64,000 nucleotides of DNA from Lampris incognitus (Eukaryota; Chordata; Actinopteri; Lampriformes; Lampridae). The stretch lies in contig NC_079213.1 of NCBI RefSeq assembly GCF_029633865.1, forward strand, positions 109,354,582-109,418,581, given 5' to 3'. Made by a program: the position numbers and the translations under genes. Shown here piece after piece: positions 44,560 through 55,225 of this stretch (position 1 is its first letter; each line of letters starts with the position of its first letter). Below the pieces are notes generated by a model. It saw only the letters and a program-made list of their open reading frames with translations. It had not been told where the DNA came from and searched no databases.

Positions 44560-46269
44560 CCGTGGAGCCGCCCAACACACAGCAGCGCTCCATCATGGAC
44601 AGAGATGACAGGAAGAGAAACAGGAACATGTGAGTCAAAGTTTCATCGTTAACGGTCTTTAAACAATTAAACAAACTTTAAACAATTGAGCGAACTGATC
44701 TTAGTTGACATCTCAGCAAGCCTTTTAGACCAGTGAAAGGTGAAAACGCCACAGGGGCGCTCATGCAGAATGCATCATTTCAGTGGATACTGTATGTACT
44801 GTAAATAGAGTGACTACATGTGGATGCTTCATGGTAATATCTTCTGAAAATAGGGCGAAGGCGACGTTATCTGGCGCTCCGTAGCCGCCACACGCCCTCT
44901 TTTCTAATTACTTAATACCCGACATACTTCACTTGAAACTAAATATACAGCAGTAAATCCAGGACGGATGTATTAATATAATTCTTATCTCTGCACAGTG
45001 GAAAGAACTTCATGTGCCGACTCCAGTGCATGTTCTCCCACTCCTCGAGCTCGGAGAGGTAAATAGAGACTTATTGAGTGTTTTGCATACATTTCAGTGT
45101 TGGAAAAAGCCAGCCTGCTCCAATCATTTCCATCTATGGCATTTTGAGAGGATTCAAATGAACTTGGGACACCATGTTTGCTTTGGCGCAGCACACGCAT
45201 GCCCAAATTTTGACCCTCTTTCTTTTTCTTTTTTTTCTGAGGATAGTTCAAGAATTTGCTAACAACATCTGCAAGAGCTTCGTGATTAAAAACCGTTCTT
45301 GCATCGCCGCATCACACTGCTCGCTGGTTTCTGTTTTACCCGAATTTGATGTGGGTTGAGTAATCCGCGTTGCATTCTCTCCCAGCAGGCTAAGTTTAGA
45401 AGACACCCAACAATGGTCACAGTCACTGGAGAGGCTACTGGAGTCTAAATGTAGGTACCTCATCCTCAGGGAGGACGATACTAGGAGAAAAAAAAACACT
45501 AATGGTGCTTTTGAAGAATAACCAAACGGAGCTTCTTGTGGGGTTTACCGGTGTTATCTTTCACGCTTTGCACAGATGGCCTGGCCACCTTCCGCACTTT
45601 TCTGAAATCTGAGTTCAGCGATGAGAACATAGAGTTTTGGCTAACCTGTGAGGACTACAAGAAAATAAAGTCGTCCTTCCGGATGTCGTCGAGGGCCAAG
45701 AAGATATACGAGCAGTTCATCAAGGCGGAATCTCCCAAAGAGGTATTCTGAATAGGGATGAAAACAGCTACCTTCCCAAAATACGCTCTCTCTCCAACAC
45801 ATGCACCCAGATGCACACTCCTCCTTTCTTTTCTCCTCAGTCTCGCTTGACATGAACACACACACACACACTAACACATATAGTATACACACACACACAA
45901 ACACACGTGTGTGCACTGTTTTCTCAGATGGTACAGTAACATTTCCATGGAGGACTGCTGAAAAGCTAGTCTAATGTAGACTTAGTGTGGAGAAAAACCC
46001 ATTTACCCAAACATCTGTGTGGCCTAACAACACGGCTCCAGACTCCGGCACCCATCCTGTTATCTATCGTGTCATTCCAGATCAACATCGACTACCACAC
46101 CAGAGAGCAGATCAAGAGGAACGTCAAAACGCCCACTCTGCACTCCTTCGACGACGCCCAGAAGATAGTCTACGGGCTGATGGAGAGAGACTCGTACCCG
46201 CGGTTCCTCCGCTCGGACATTTACAGGACCCTCCTAGAAAACCTCGCCGCCGACGCCACGAAAGGATGA
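44547..46269 (+). CDS. rgs13: Regulator of G-protein signalling, R4 family, rgs13-like
   Basis: The coding exons are 44547-44629, 44999-45058, 45389-45450, 45576-45742 and 46081-46269 (stop TGA). Splice sites are GT-AG, intron phases 2, 2, 1 and 0, and the product is 186 aa. As a GTPase-activating protein for Gi/Gq alpha subunits it would shorten receptor signalling at the membrane. Residues 28-48 form a short exon with a Cys-rich stretch (FMCRLQCMF, Cys34 and Cys38), a candidate palmitoylation region. The RGS domain is about 57-178: Trp57, [20 protein letters not shown] (80-99) with Glu85-Asn86, [29 protein letters not shown] with Asn138, and [15 protein letters not shown] with Asp161 and Arg165. 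All key Galpha contacts are kept, so it should be active. The short Cys-rich N-terminus, AQKIVY and [10 protein letters not shown], and its position between rgs1-like and rgs2-like genes favour rgs13; rgs21 is the main alternative. Exon 3 has a tandem CAGCAG acceptor. Confidence 0.9.
45857..45906. repeat. (CA)n microsatellite in intron 4 of rgs13-like gene
   Basis: Two interrupted CA tracts are separated by TAACACATATAGTAT. Confidence 0.85.
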
Positions 46270-46830
46270 AAACACAACCGGGGATGGACGGACGGACTGT
46301 AGGAAAACACACACGCACGAAAAAATCCTAACTGGAACGTTTGGGCTCCTCCATCGCGGAGGAGCGCACACCGAGGGCCCCGGGACAGGATGGGAACGTT
46401 TGGCCTGCCTGGCACACAAACAGACACGGAGATTCCTCCCCTCCGGCTTACCCCGCAGACACAGTACCAGACCGTGCCACGGGGCCCGCGAGGGCAGGAC
46501 CTCCACACTGAGCACTGTGCACCTGAGGACAAGAAGAGGAGTAGAAGAGAAAACAAAACAACAACCACATCAATTACGATATTGACTCAAGCGTGAGTGT
46601 TTGAATAAGGGCGATAAAGTTTGTGTACGTAGAGGAAGCGGATGTCTTCGACACTGAATGAATGAATCACCGGGTTGGCTGGCGCCTGTCTTCAGACGAT
46701 GGAGCTATGTCAGCAAACCATATAGCCGCCCCCCCCCCCCGCCCCGCCCCCCCCCCCCGTCCTTCTTTCTGCCAGTGTTTCCTGTGAAGATAAAGATAGA
46801 GGATGTAAAAATGCAACGCTTACACTGTAT

Positions 46831-46831
<1 letters not shown>

Positions 46832-46896
<65 letters not shown>
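46832..46896. repeat. (GT)n microsatellite, rgs13-like 3' region
   Basis: About 32 GT units lie some 560 bp after the stop codon, probably within the 3' UTR if the gene uses the downstream poly-A signal. Confidence 0.95.
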
Positions 46897-46899
<3 letters not shown>

Positions 46900-47187
46900 C
46901 AAAAAGAGACAGGAGAGAAAAAGATGGACATGCACGACGGGGAGAATAATTCAAATCGAGATGTTTTCTTCAGCTGCCACCGTCACGGCATGAACAACCC
47001 TGACAGGAGTGTTTATCTGTTAAATCTTGTCCGAGGGTTTGTACGGAGAACCACGTTACATCCACAGTGGATGGAGGACTCGACAGCGTCATGTAATCCT
47101 TATTATAAAGGGTTGCAGAAGGCCACTACACATACGAGGGGCATTCTGGGACACTTTCCATAAGAGATTCCTGCAATTCACAGTAAA

Positions 47188-47345
47188 ATCCTGAGTGTTA
47201 ATTTAACTCCGAGAGTGTTAATTTAACTCCGAGAGTGTTAATTTAACTCCGAGAGCGTTAATTTAACTCCGAGAGCGTTAGTTTAACTCCCGAGGGTGTA
47301 CAAATGGATCCCTTCGGGTCCACATGTACACTCTCAGGGTTAAAT
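47188..47345. repeat. 20-bp tandem repeat
   Basis: Five units of GAGAGTGTTAATTTAACTCC with single-base variants, each itself containing the palindrome TTAAATTAA-like core. An inverted relative follows at 47325-47345 (TACACTCTCAGGGTTAAATT). Confidence 0.85.
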
Positions 47346-47955
47346 TACCACCCGGGATACACAGGAGATGGAGGTTTATTTTAGGTGATGAACTGTTTGA
47401 GTGGTATTGTAGAAATAAGACATTTCACATTGCATGGAAAGACTTAGGTCTCCTTGTATATCCAGAGTTTGTTGTTGCTTCCAAAGCATGTTGGTTGAAT
47501 GTACGACTCGGGCCTTAGCACTAAAGTTGATCCGAGAATCAAGACGTTTTATTTATTTGGTCAGTTTGAGTACAAAGTTTGTCGTAGATTTTTGCAGTGC
47601 TTGTAAAAACGATACCGATCAGAATGCCATTAAATTATTGAAATACGTAGAAGTAAGTGGTATTTCTCAGCAACGGTTCCCCAAATGTGACTCTCTCGCC
47701 TCTCGATTCCCTCTCCTGACTTGCATCGATGATTGAGGAAACCCCCCCATTACAGCTGTTCTGAGTGCTTTTTTATATTTTTGCACAAAGGCACTATTTA
47801 GTGGTCGAGAGCGCAGTGCGTTTCCAGACCCCGAAGTGACCGAGGGATTTGTGAAAACAGGTCAAGTGATGTGATTTTCAGTTTACGCGTTAAAAGTAAG
47901 ACCCTCCACAAGAAGCAAGTGAATATGAAAGGTTGTGGGAGGTTGTGGTCAGACA

Positions 47956-47961
47956 AATAAA
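47956..47961 (+). terminator. Candidate poly-A signal for rgs13-like gene
   Basis: This is the first canonical AATAAA I see after the stop codon, 1.7 kb downstream. Nearer use of a variant signal is equally possible. Confidence 0.25.
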
Positions 47962-49027
47962 AGTTAAAAACAGCAGTCAGACTAAGGTTAGTAAAAGGGA
48001 TATGGTGCCTTGCAGGGCCTAACTCTTCACCTTCCTTCATTGAGAAGCGCATCTGAAATAAGGGTGCCGATGTAGCCAACACTTTAAACGGTATCAATAT
48101 TCGCTTAGACGATATAGATTCGACTACCACAGAAAATTGTGCAAAACTGCTCTATCGCTATCGGCGAAGCCTCGTCATTCATATTCTTACATCCACCTTT
48201 AGACTTTCTACAGTCACAATGATCATGACAGAAGTCTAAAACCCCACTTGAAATTCCTCTGCATTTCATATGACTGGTTTACTGGTATACAGGATATGAT
48301 GTAAGTCCTCTTTGTGTCAAACTCACAAGCATTCACACAGAGACCCGATTGTGGCAAAAAGTGATGCGACACCCGCGGCCTGGGGAAAACCGAGACGTAA
48401 CCTAAAAAGAGACTGCAGTCATCAATACAGAAATCTATTACGACACTCTTTCTGAGGCATCAGATTAGGCACCGCCAGAAAAACGGACAAAAGAGAACTG
48501 AATCAGGCGAACCAAACGTCCCCATCAAAATGAAATAAACCAACAGAAGAAGAAAAAAAGGGAGCTGGATACACGTCCACTTGTCTAGCTCCAAACCCAA
48601 CCCAACCCAGGAGATCAAAACAAACAGGCCGACCCACCCATATATCCCCCCCCCCCGAGCGGCTACGTTACAGATTTTTCCAATATAACAGCATCACATT
48701 GTCTTACTAAACAACCCACGTGTCCCCTGAGACCACTTGGACACAAACAAACAGAAGTAAGGCAGGGTGGGAGACGGGAAGGGACACCAGCCCTGCATGG
48801 ACTGCTGACAGATGTCCTTAAATCTGACTTCCTTAAATCTGACTTCCTTAAAGCCAACTTCCCCTGAGCCAGTCAGCCACCAGGAGACACCTGTAGATTC
48901 GCACAACTCCGCCAAACAAAAATCCCCACCTCAAACTCAACAGACACAACCGCACTAAAGTCAAAAGCAGTTTTAGAATTGTTAGTACGTTTATAATATA
49001 GTGCATACTCTTAGGGTATACTATTCC
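47962..49027. other. Intergenic, nothing identified
   Basis: A small tandem of the type CTTAAATCTGACTTC lies at 48816-48849. No exon or element end was recognised. Confidence 0.4.
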
Positions 49028-49407
49028 TTCATTCATTCGTCCATTATCCAAACCGCTTATCCTTACTTAGGGTTACAGGGATGCTGGAGCCTATTCCAGC
49101 AGTCATTGGGCGGCAGGCGGGGAGACACCCTGGACAGGCTGCCAGTCCATCACAGGGCCCACACACACACACACATTCACACACGCATTCACACCTATGG
49201 ACAATTTAGTACAACCGATTCACCTGACCTACATGTCTTTGGACTGTGGGATGAGACCGGAGCACCCGGAGGAAACCCACGCAGACACAGAGAGAACATG
49301 CAAACTCCACCCAGGATGACCCCCAAGGTTGGACTACCCCGGGGCTCGAACCCAGGACCTTCTTATTGTGAGGCGACTGCGCTAACCATTACGCCACCAT
49401 GCCGCCT
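49028..49407 (-). mobile_element. tRNA-derived SINE (family B), antisense copy
   Basis: It runs from ATTCATTCGTCCATTATCCA to CGCTAACCATTACGCCACCA. It contains GGACTGTGGGATGAGACCGG, the B-box complement GGGGCTCGAACCCAGGACCT and a short (CA)n. It is full length by comparison with the copies at 6918 and 7421. Confidence 0.85.
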
Positions 49408-49501
49408 ACGGAGTCTTGGCAGACTCGCGTCCAAGTGGAAGTGATCCTCTGTAACACCAGTATGTGAAATATAGTATACACCATACACTACGGACCTTAG
49501 A

Positions 49502-49735
49502 GTCAAGTCAAGTCAATTTTATTTGTATAGCCCATAATCACAAATTACAACTTTGCCTTAGGGTGCTTTACAGTAACACAACACCCTGTCCTTAGACCCT
49601 CACGTTAGATAAGGAACAACTCCCTAAAAAAATCCTTTCACAGGGAGAAAAACTAGGAACAAACCTCAGGGAGAGGAACAGAGGAGGGGTCTCTCCCCCG
49701 AGACGGGCAGACGTGCAATGAATGTTGTGTTTACA
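49502..49735 (-). mobile_element. Antisense L2-type 3' tail
   Basis: AGTCAAGTCAATTTTATTTG, then TAGCCCATAATCACAAATTA and CACCCTGTCCTTAGACCCTC. It is the reverse complement of the tail at 20990-21236 and continues as related UTR sequence toward 49830. No coding part is present. Confidence 0.8.
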
Positions 49736-49830
49736 CAATTTACAGAATACAGCATTGAAAGAGGATAACGAAATTATGAGATATATGAAGAATATGATGA
49801 GGAAGATGCCAAGCAGTGTCCAGACACCAC

Positions 49831-50290
49831 CTCAACAGCCCAGGCCGCAACCACGCAACCACAATCACCGTGTAAAAAATAGAAAATTAAAAAAAAAATA
49901 GTCACAGTTATTAACATTATATATAACATTATAACATTAGTCACACTTGGCAGATTCACATCCAAGTGGAAATGACCTTCCGTATCACCAGAAGAACACT
50001 GTTGCTTTCGAATTTGAAGAACTGGGTCATTTGCGCGTCGTCTGTTTCGAATTAGCCTTGACAGTTTATTTATAATAAAAACCTATTTTATTGCAAATGG
50101 TGAAAAATACATTTGAATTTGTCACTGCTGGCTGCTGCTCCTTTGTTTTGTTGCTCGCAATGTTCTTTCAATGGCGAAAAAAAATCCTCTGGCTGACGGT
50201 TACCATGGAAACAACAGAGGTGCAAAGAATTATGGGGCCGTTTTGATCATCTGAGTGACCATAAGCTCTATACTGACTATTTTCATCCTA
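49831..50290. other. Intergenic, nothing identified
   Basis: AT-rich sequence with no supported features. Confidence 0.4.
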
Positions 50291-50961
50291 CCTCCGGCTT
50301 GGTCGGGCGCCCCTACAGACACAATTGACCTTTCGCAAAGTAGCGCCCCAGAACGGTGCTTGTCCAACCCGACCTTAGCAACGGTCCGTCAAGCTTTCAA
50401 ACACACAGCAAAATGCTGAAACAGTGTGCCTATGGGATCTGCAAATCGGATACTAGATATGTGGAAAGTTTGGAGGGGGTGTCATTTTCTTTCCCTTCCC
50501 GAAACCCAGAACGCAAGAAGCGCAATGTGGGCAGTAGATTTGGCAGTATAGCAGACCCCATGGCCAGCTTAATCCATCCAAAATCAATAAAAATACCTGT
50601 CTGCTCCAAGCTAAGCTTGCTACTAGCTATTATTGCTAGCTAATACAGCAAACGTATTATTACTGTTACTTTTCCCCACACAATGCGCTGATTTCTTCCT
50701 TCATGTTTTCCGGCTACTTCCTGGATAGTTCTGAAATACTTGACGGGCATAGCAACAGTAACTAAGGGGGGCGGGACTTTGCGAAAGGTCAATTGGCTGG
50801 GTCTGAGGGTGGGAAGCCGGATGTGGGTATGTGTCCTGGTCCCTGCACTAGCGCCTCCTCTGGTCGGTCGGGGCGCCTTTTCGTGGGGGAGGGGGAACTG
50901 GGGGGGGGTGGAATAGCGTGACCCTCCCACGTGGTACGTCCCCCTGGCGAAACTCCACACT
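50291..50961 (+). mobile_element. SINE (family A), left part, split by THAP element and hAT
   Basis: The SINE body runs CCTCCGGCTTGGTCGGGCGC at 50291, is cut at CAATTG (50322-50327) by a 462-bp element, and resumes at 50790 with CAATTGGCTGGGTCTGAGGG. It continues CTAGCGCCTCCTCTGGTCGG to CTCCACACTGTCAGG, where a hAT element cuts it again. The remainder is found at 53838-54000. The tRNA head is missing. Confidence 0.85.
50328..50789 (+). mobile_element. Inverted-repeat element carrying a broken THAP-domain ORF
   Basis: The ends are ACCTTTCGCAAAGTAGCGCC at the left and, as complement of the right end, ACCTTTCGCAAAGTCCCGCC: about 22-bp inverted repeats with two mismatches. CAATTG is present on both sides (50322-50327 and 50790-50795), either a 6-bp target duplication or part of the palindromic ends. 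Inside, from ATG 50413, the frame reads MLKQCAYGICKSDTRYVES, then GVSFSFPSRNPERKK. That is the N-terminal half of a THAP zinc finger (C-x4-C part); the later C-x2-H half is lost. THAP domains occur in P, Kolobok and Harbinger-related transposases, so this is probably a deletion derivative of such an element. Confidence 0.75.
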
Positions 50962-51553
50962 GTCAGGCGTAGGGTTGGGCATCGAGGACCGAAAATTCCG
51001 ATTCCAAAGGAATCGTTCAGAAATTCAACTTTCCATTCTGCCTATCGGTCCCTAAATGCGTTTCACTCGCGCTAAAGTTAGTTTCAGCTTCCGTGGTGGC
51101 GGCACGCAGCTTCCGTACTTTCCGCCTCCGCAAGTTAAACGCGCGCCATCACGGACCAGAGCGAGCGGCGGCCGGAGGCGTGGCTTGATTTTGGCCGTGG
51201 AAAAAATGAGGGGGTGGCACCGCGCAAGGCCTGTGGCCAACATGGTTTCCCGCAAGGGAGGACGCACACTACGGCCCAACACCGTCGCCTACACGGTGTC
51301 CAGATGAACCAGCGTGCCGCGTTTGACACGTCGCGCCGGTCTCCATCTCCCGCCTCGGCGTCCTCCTCAGCCAACCCCGAGCAAACGGCAAGCAGCACCT
51401 CGTCGCGACTGGGTAAGTGGAAAATTACTACCACTTTTTAGCCCAGTTTATGCTCCAAATGTCGGCTAGCAGACAAAAAGGTGTCTCGCATTTAGGCTTG
51501 TCGCAATGTCGCTGACCGTACATACAGCCAGCCTGAGAAGGCAGACATGCTAA

Positions 51554-51926
51554 TGTAAACTACTAATAAAACACGTTAGCCCCTAGCTAGCGGGTCTGGC
51601 CCTTTAGCCGAGCGGTTAGTGATGTCGCCTTGTGGTGCAGTACACCCCGTATCGAATCCCGCACCGGGCAAGAAAATAACCGGTTACATTGGTGGCAGCG
51701 GTGGGATCCGGAAGTGTGCAGATCCTCAGAAGTCTCTTCGGAGCGCGGGAAGAACAAAGCGCGAGGGCGCGCTTCCGGGGAGGGTGACGACTGTAAACTA
51801 CTAATAAGACACATTAGCCCCTAGCTAACGGTTCTGAACCTTTAGCCGAGCGGTTAGTAACGTCGCCTTGTGGTGCAGTTCACCCCGTATCGAATCCCGC
51901 ACCGGGCAAGAAAATAACCGGTTACA
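51554..51926 (+). mobile_element. TRIM-like LTR retrotransposon with tRNA-like LTRs
   Basis: Two 135-bp direct repeats, 51554-51688 and 51792-51926, both begin TGTAAACTACTAATAA and end ACCGGTTACA (TG...CA). They differ at about nine positions. A CTAA duplication flanks the element (51550-51553 and 51927-51930). Directly after the left LTR, one base in, is TGGTGGCAGCGGTGGGAT. As I recall the tRNA-Leu (AAG/TAG) 3' end plus CCA, this is its complement over 18 nt, a primer-binding site. A purine-rich GGGGAGGG-type tract precedes the right LTR. The internal part is only 103 bp and non-coding. Each LTR holds TAGCCGAGCGG, a perfect A box, and GTATCGAATCCC, a near B box, about 50 bp apart. Reverse transcription would depend on enzymes from another element. 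Confidence 0.85.
51590..51668 (+). promoter_or_regulatory. tRNA-like Pol III promoter in left LTR
   Basis: The A box TAGCCGAGCGG (51606-51616) fits TRGCNNAGNGG at every position. The B box GTATCGAATCC (51650-51660) fits GGTTCGANTCC at nine of eleven. Their spacing is normal for a tRNA gene, but the acceptor and anticodon stems are not convincingly complete. The right LTR repeats the arrangement. Confidence 0.6.
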
Positions 51927-52458
51927 CTAATCTTTCTAAACAAGAGCTGTTTCTAATTTAAGGAGTTTAATACCTGGTAGTCCGGTGTCGGTACTTGATC
52001 CACTCGCCCTACCGGATGTGCTGGGGGGTCCTGCGACTACAGATGACGTCACTACTCCATGCGTTATGATTGGGTAGGGGCTAGTTCAGTTTAGGAACGG
52101 CGGGAAACAGTAGATCGACGGTTAGACGCAGCTCGCACCCTTACCAACCAACTCTATGTCGACGTGGGTTGTAAAAAAAAACCACACAGCTAAATAACTA
52201 TAAAGCTTGCAACATAATCCGTGACGTCATATGTAGTCGAAGGACCCCGAGTCGATATTGTACCTGAGCAGAAATGGAACCCACACCGGACCAGGGTGTG
52301 ACTGTGTCTTTTGTTCAAGTCAATTCAAAACTTGACTGCAGACTCAGGGTCCATAACAGACAAAGACAAATAGGTAAAAGACAAACCCCAGACAATACAC
52401 AGAGGAAACACAATAAAATAACATAAATGGAACAAGTCATTGTGTTATAAGAAGGCAG

Positions 52459-53570
52459 CTATACATACCAGTGGTCCCACTGCCGGGATTGGTAGCGTGT
52501 GGCACTGAATCTTGTATTAGTTAAACTCTTGATGATTACATTATCAGAGTCATTGAGCCGGCAAATAAATGTATACATGAGCCTTCTTAGAAGAGCCTGA
52601 AAGGTACCGACTCCTGCAGCCACAAACATTTCACCTGCACTACACCATCTAGGTCTTGTTAGTAGTATTCTCATGGCATCATTATAAGCTACTCGAAGCC
52701 TCTGTAAGCGTGCTTTTTTACAGTTTGACCACAGGGGGCAGTATAGAGTGGTGTACAATATGCTCTGAACGGACATCTTCACACTAACTGAACACACACC
52801 AAACTTGCGTGACAGAGTGTTTGCTTGTGCATAGATCATGCGGCATTGCCTATAAATATCATCATCGTCTGTCATTTACTACTACTACTTTCGGCTGCTC
52901 CCGTTAGGGGTCGCCACAGCGGATCATCCGTTTCCATTTCTTCCTGTCTTCTGCGTCTTCCTCTCTCATCGTCTGTCATTTGTTCAGTAATATAGTGCCC
53001 AAGATATTTCCCCTTATTACATACCACAAGATTATTATCAGACAATTTAAAATCAGGACATTTTAGATGATTGACCTCTTTGGTTCTGCAGATCATGACA
53101 ACACTCTTACTAGCGTTGTATTTGATATCATGCTCCACACCATACACACAACATATATCAAGGAGCTGCTGGAGACCAGCGCTACAGGGACTAAGAATGA
53201 CAAGGTCATCTGCATACATAATATGGTTCACCAAGGTATTACCAGTCATGCACCCAGTGTTACAGGCTTTCAGCTGCTTGGACAAATCATCTGTATATAA
53301 ATCGTAGAGAACTGGACGCAGAATTCCCCCTTGTCTGACACCATTGCTAACCCCAAATGGGGCTGAAACACCATAACCCCATTGCACTTGCATAGTGTGA
53401 TGGGCATACCAATAAGCCAGAATTCTCACAATGTATTTAGGCCCCCCTCTTTGACTCAATTTAACAAACAACTTTCTATGATTAACACGATCAAAAGCTT
53501 TAGAAGCATCAATAAAACACATAAGAACCGATCAGTTTTGGCCTCTATATTTGTTTACAATTTCCTTTAA
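52459..53570 (-). pseudogene. Non-LTR retrotransposon reverse transcriptase fragment
   Basis: The minus strand reads MCFIDASKAFDRVNHRKLFV from 53522 (RT motif A), SNGVRQGGILRPVLYDLYTD near 53345-53285 and NHIMYADDLVILSPC near 53232-53190 (catalytic YADD). GKYLGHYITEQMTDD then follows. After a small insertion it continues DIYRQCRMIYAQANTLSRKF and YCPLWSNCKKARLQRLRVAY to a stop near 52459. The core motifs are intact, the 5' end is missing, and the clade cannot be named with confidence. It lies within the hAT element. Confidence 0.8.
52878..52965 (-). mobile_element. 88-bp mini retroinsertion with 16-bp duplication
   Basis: ACTACTACTACTTTCGGCTG through GTTTCCATTTCTTCCTGTC to CTTCCTCTC is flanked by perfect 16-bp repeats TCATCGTCTGTCATTT (52862-52877 and 52966-52981). 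Removing it restores the LINE reading frame across MTDD. It is a sibling of the 62-bp insert at 10590, which stops earlier. Confidence 0.9.
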
Positions 53571-53837
53571 GGCATACCTACATTCCTTTAAGGCATATAT
53601 ACATGTCTTTATTTCTTCATCTTCATGTATGAAGACAGTTGTTGTAAATGGAAATGTAAGAACGAGACATTCACGTGAATGATCTGTTCTTAAAACAGAA
53701 TGGCTTGTATGAAGTTTCTTTTAATAAAAATGTCTTCTGTGAAAGAAGCATGCGACCTGTTTTGACGCTGCCTCTCAAAGAACCGGAATTGAAAAGCAGA
53801 ATCGGAATCGTTAAAATCCAAACGATGCCCTACCCTA

Positions 53838-54002
53838 GTCAGGTGAAAAGAATCGGCCGGCGACTCCACATGTATCGGAGGAGGTATGTGGTAGTCGTAG
53901 CCCTCCCCGGATCGGCAGAGGGGGTGGAGCAGCGACCAGGGCGGCTTGGAGAGTTGAGTAATTGGCCAGATACAATTGGGGAGGAAAGGGGGGGGGTTAT
54001 AT
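53838..54002 (+). mobile_element. SINE (family A), right part
   Basis: This completes the SINE split at 50961: GTCAGGTGAAAAGAATCGGC, GACTCCACATGTATCGGAGG, CTCCCCGGATCGGCAGAGGG and the 3' end AATTGGGGAGGAAAGGGGGG. Confidence 0.85.
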
Positions 54003-55225
54003 ATATGTATATAAAATTGTTTCATCCAAGTTCCGGGCATACACATACCTTTCTCATACTAGATTTGCATACTATCCTCACGCATACAAGATTTTTCATA
54101 ATGTACCATGCAGCATGAACATTATTGACACCACTAGAGAGAAAAAGAGAGAAAACCAGCACAACACATAGCAATCCTATAATAGGACCCCATGGTAATA
54201 ACAGTTAAAGCTTAACGCTGTGTCCTGACACATTGTACTCATCAGCAGTCATCATAGAGGAGATCAGAGCGCACTATTGAAGCTCTTCCGGCTCATTTCA
54301 CATGCAGCAGCACTCACTTGACTACCTAAACTAGTTACATTCAGTTGCATTGAGTGACTGGAGTGTGTGAGTGAGTGAGTGCAGTATCAAGTGGGTAACC
54401 TCTTATACAGACAGATCTTTCACTGAAATGGATTCACCACGCCTCAAGAGGGCTCAACAGGCTGTTCTGGTGTCTCCCATTGTCAGCAGACTCAACAAAG
54501 AGATGTCATTGTTGACAAAGGCATGCATTTCCACTCTGCATGCCAACTAATGTGAATCCAATATTCATCTCAGTATCCATTCATGCCATCAATCTAATAA
54601 CCACCCCTTAAATGCACTTGCACAATACAGCTACAACTTCGTCGCGCACAAAGTTCAAACTCCTGTCTCGATGACCAAGCATAGGTGTGGATGTATGCAT
54701 GTTGAACTTGCTAACCCCACTAACACAGAACACTAGCTAACACACCAAAGAAAATTTGGAAAATTAAGTCCAAAAAGGAAACTATCAAGTCAAAACTTTG
54801 TTAACAAATGCTCTTACACGTCACGTTGGGCAATACATAGCAGAAGGGGATTTTTCCTCCTCCACCAAGATTTCTGTGTTAAAGAATTATCTCAGTTGGA
54901 GTCTATTTATATGGCAGTGGCAAAGTTTATTTCATGAATAGTATGTGAGCAAAAAACAAAAAAACAAAACTCTAATCTCTAAAATGAAAGAAGCGACCAA
55001 AGAGAAACGTCCTTGCAAGTTGTCAACACGGAAAATTACAGACTAGAGAAAGACAAGATCTTAGGAAGTTAACCGGAGATACCAAACCATGAAAAAAAAG
55101 AGATGCATCAAATCAAGGCTTTGGAAGTGTTAGATTTTGGGGTTTTCAATCTATTCCCTGGTCTAATATAAGGTGTTTGGCTTTGAGTTTTTGGTCTACT
55201 TTCAAATTTGAAATTCATTCATTCA
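54003..55225. other. Intergenic, nothing identified
   Basis: AT-rich sequence without supported exons or element ends. Confidence 0.4.

Larger units (their letters stand above)
50970..53837. mobile_element. hAT element hosting several younger insertions
   Basis: The left end TAGGGTTGGGCATCG and the complement of the right end TAGGGTAGGGCATCG are inverted repeats; both are followed inward by ATTCCGATTC-type sequence. The 8-bp duplication GTCAGGCG (50962-50969) and GTCAGGTG (53838-53845) matches at 7 of 8 bases and the interrupted SINE continues on the far side. A GC-rich stretch with a potential first exon (51304-51411, ending at a GTAAGT donor) may be a remnant of the transposase gene. The TRIM (51554), LINE (about 52440-53570) and mini retroinsertion lie within it. 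Confidence 0.85.
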
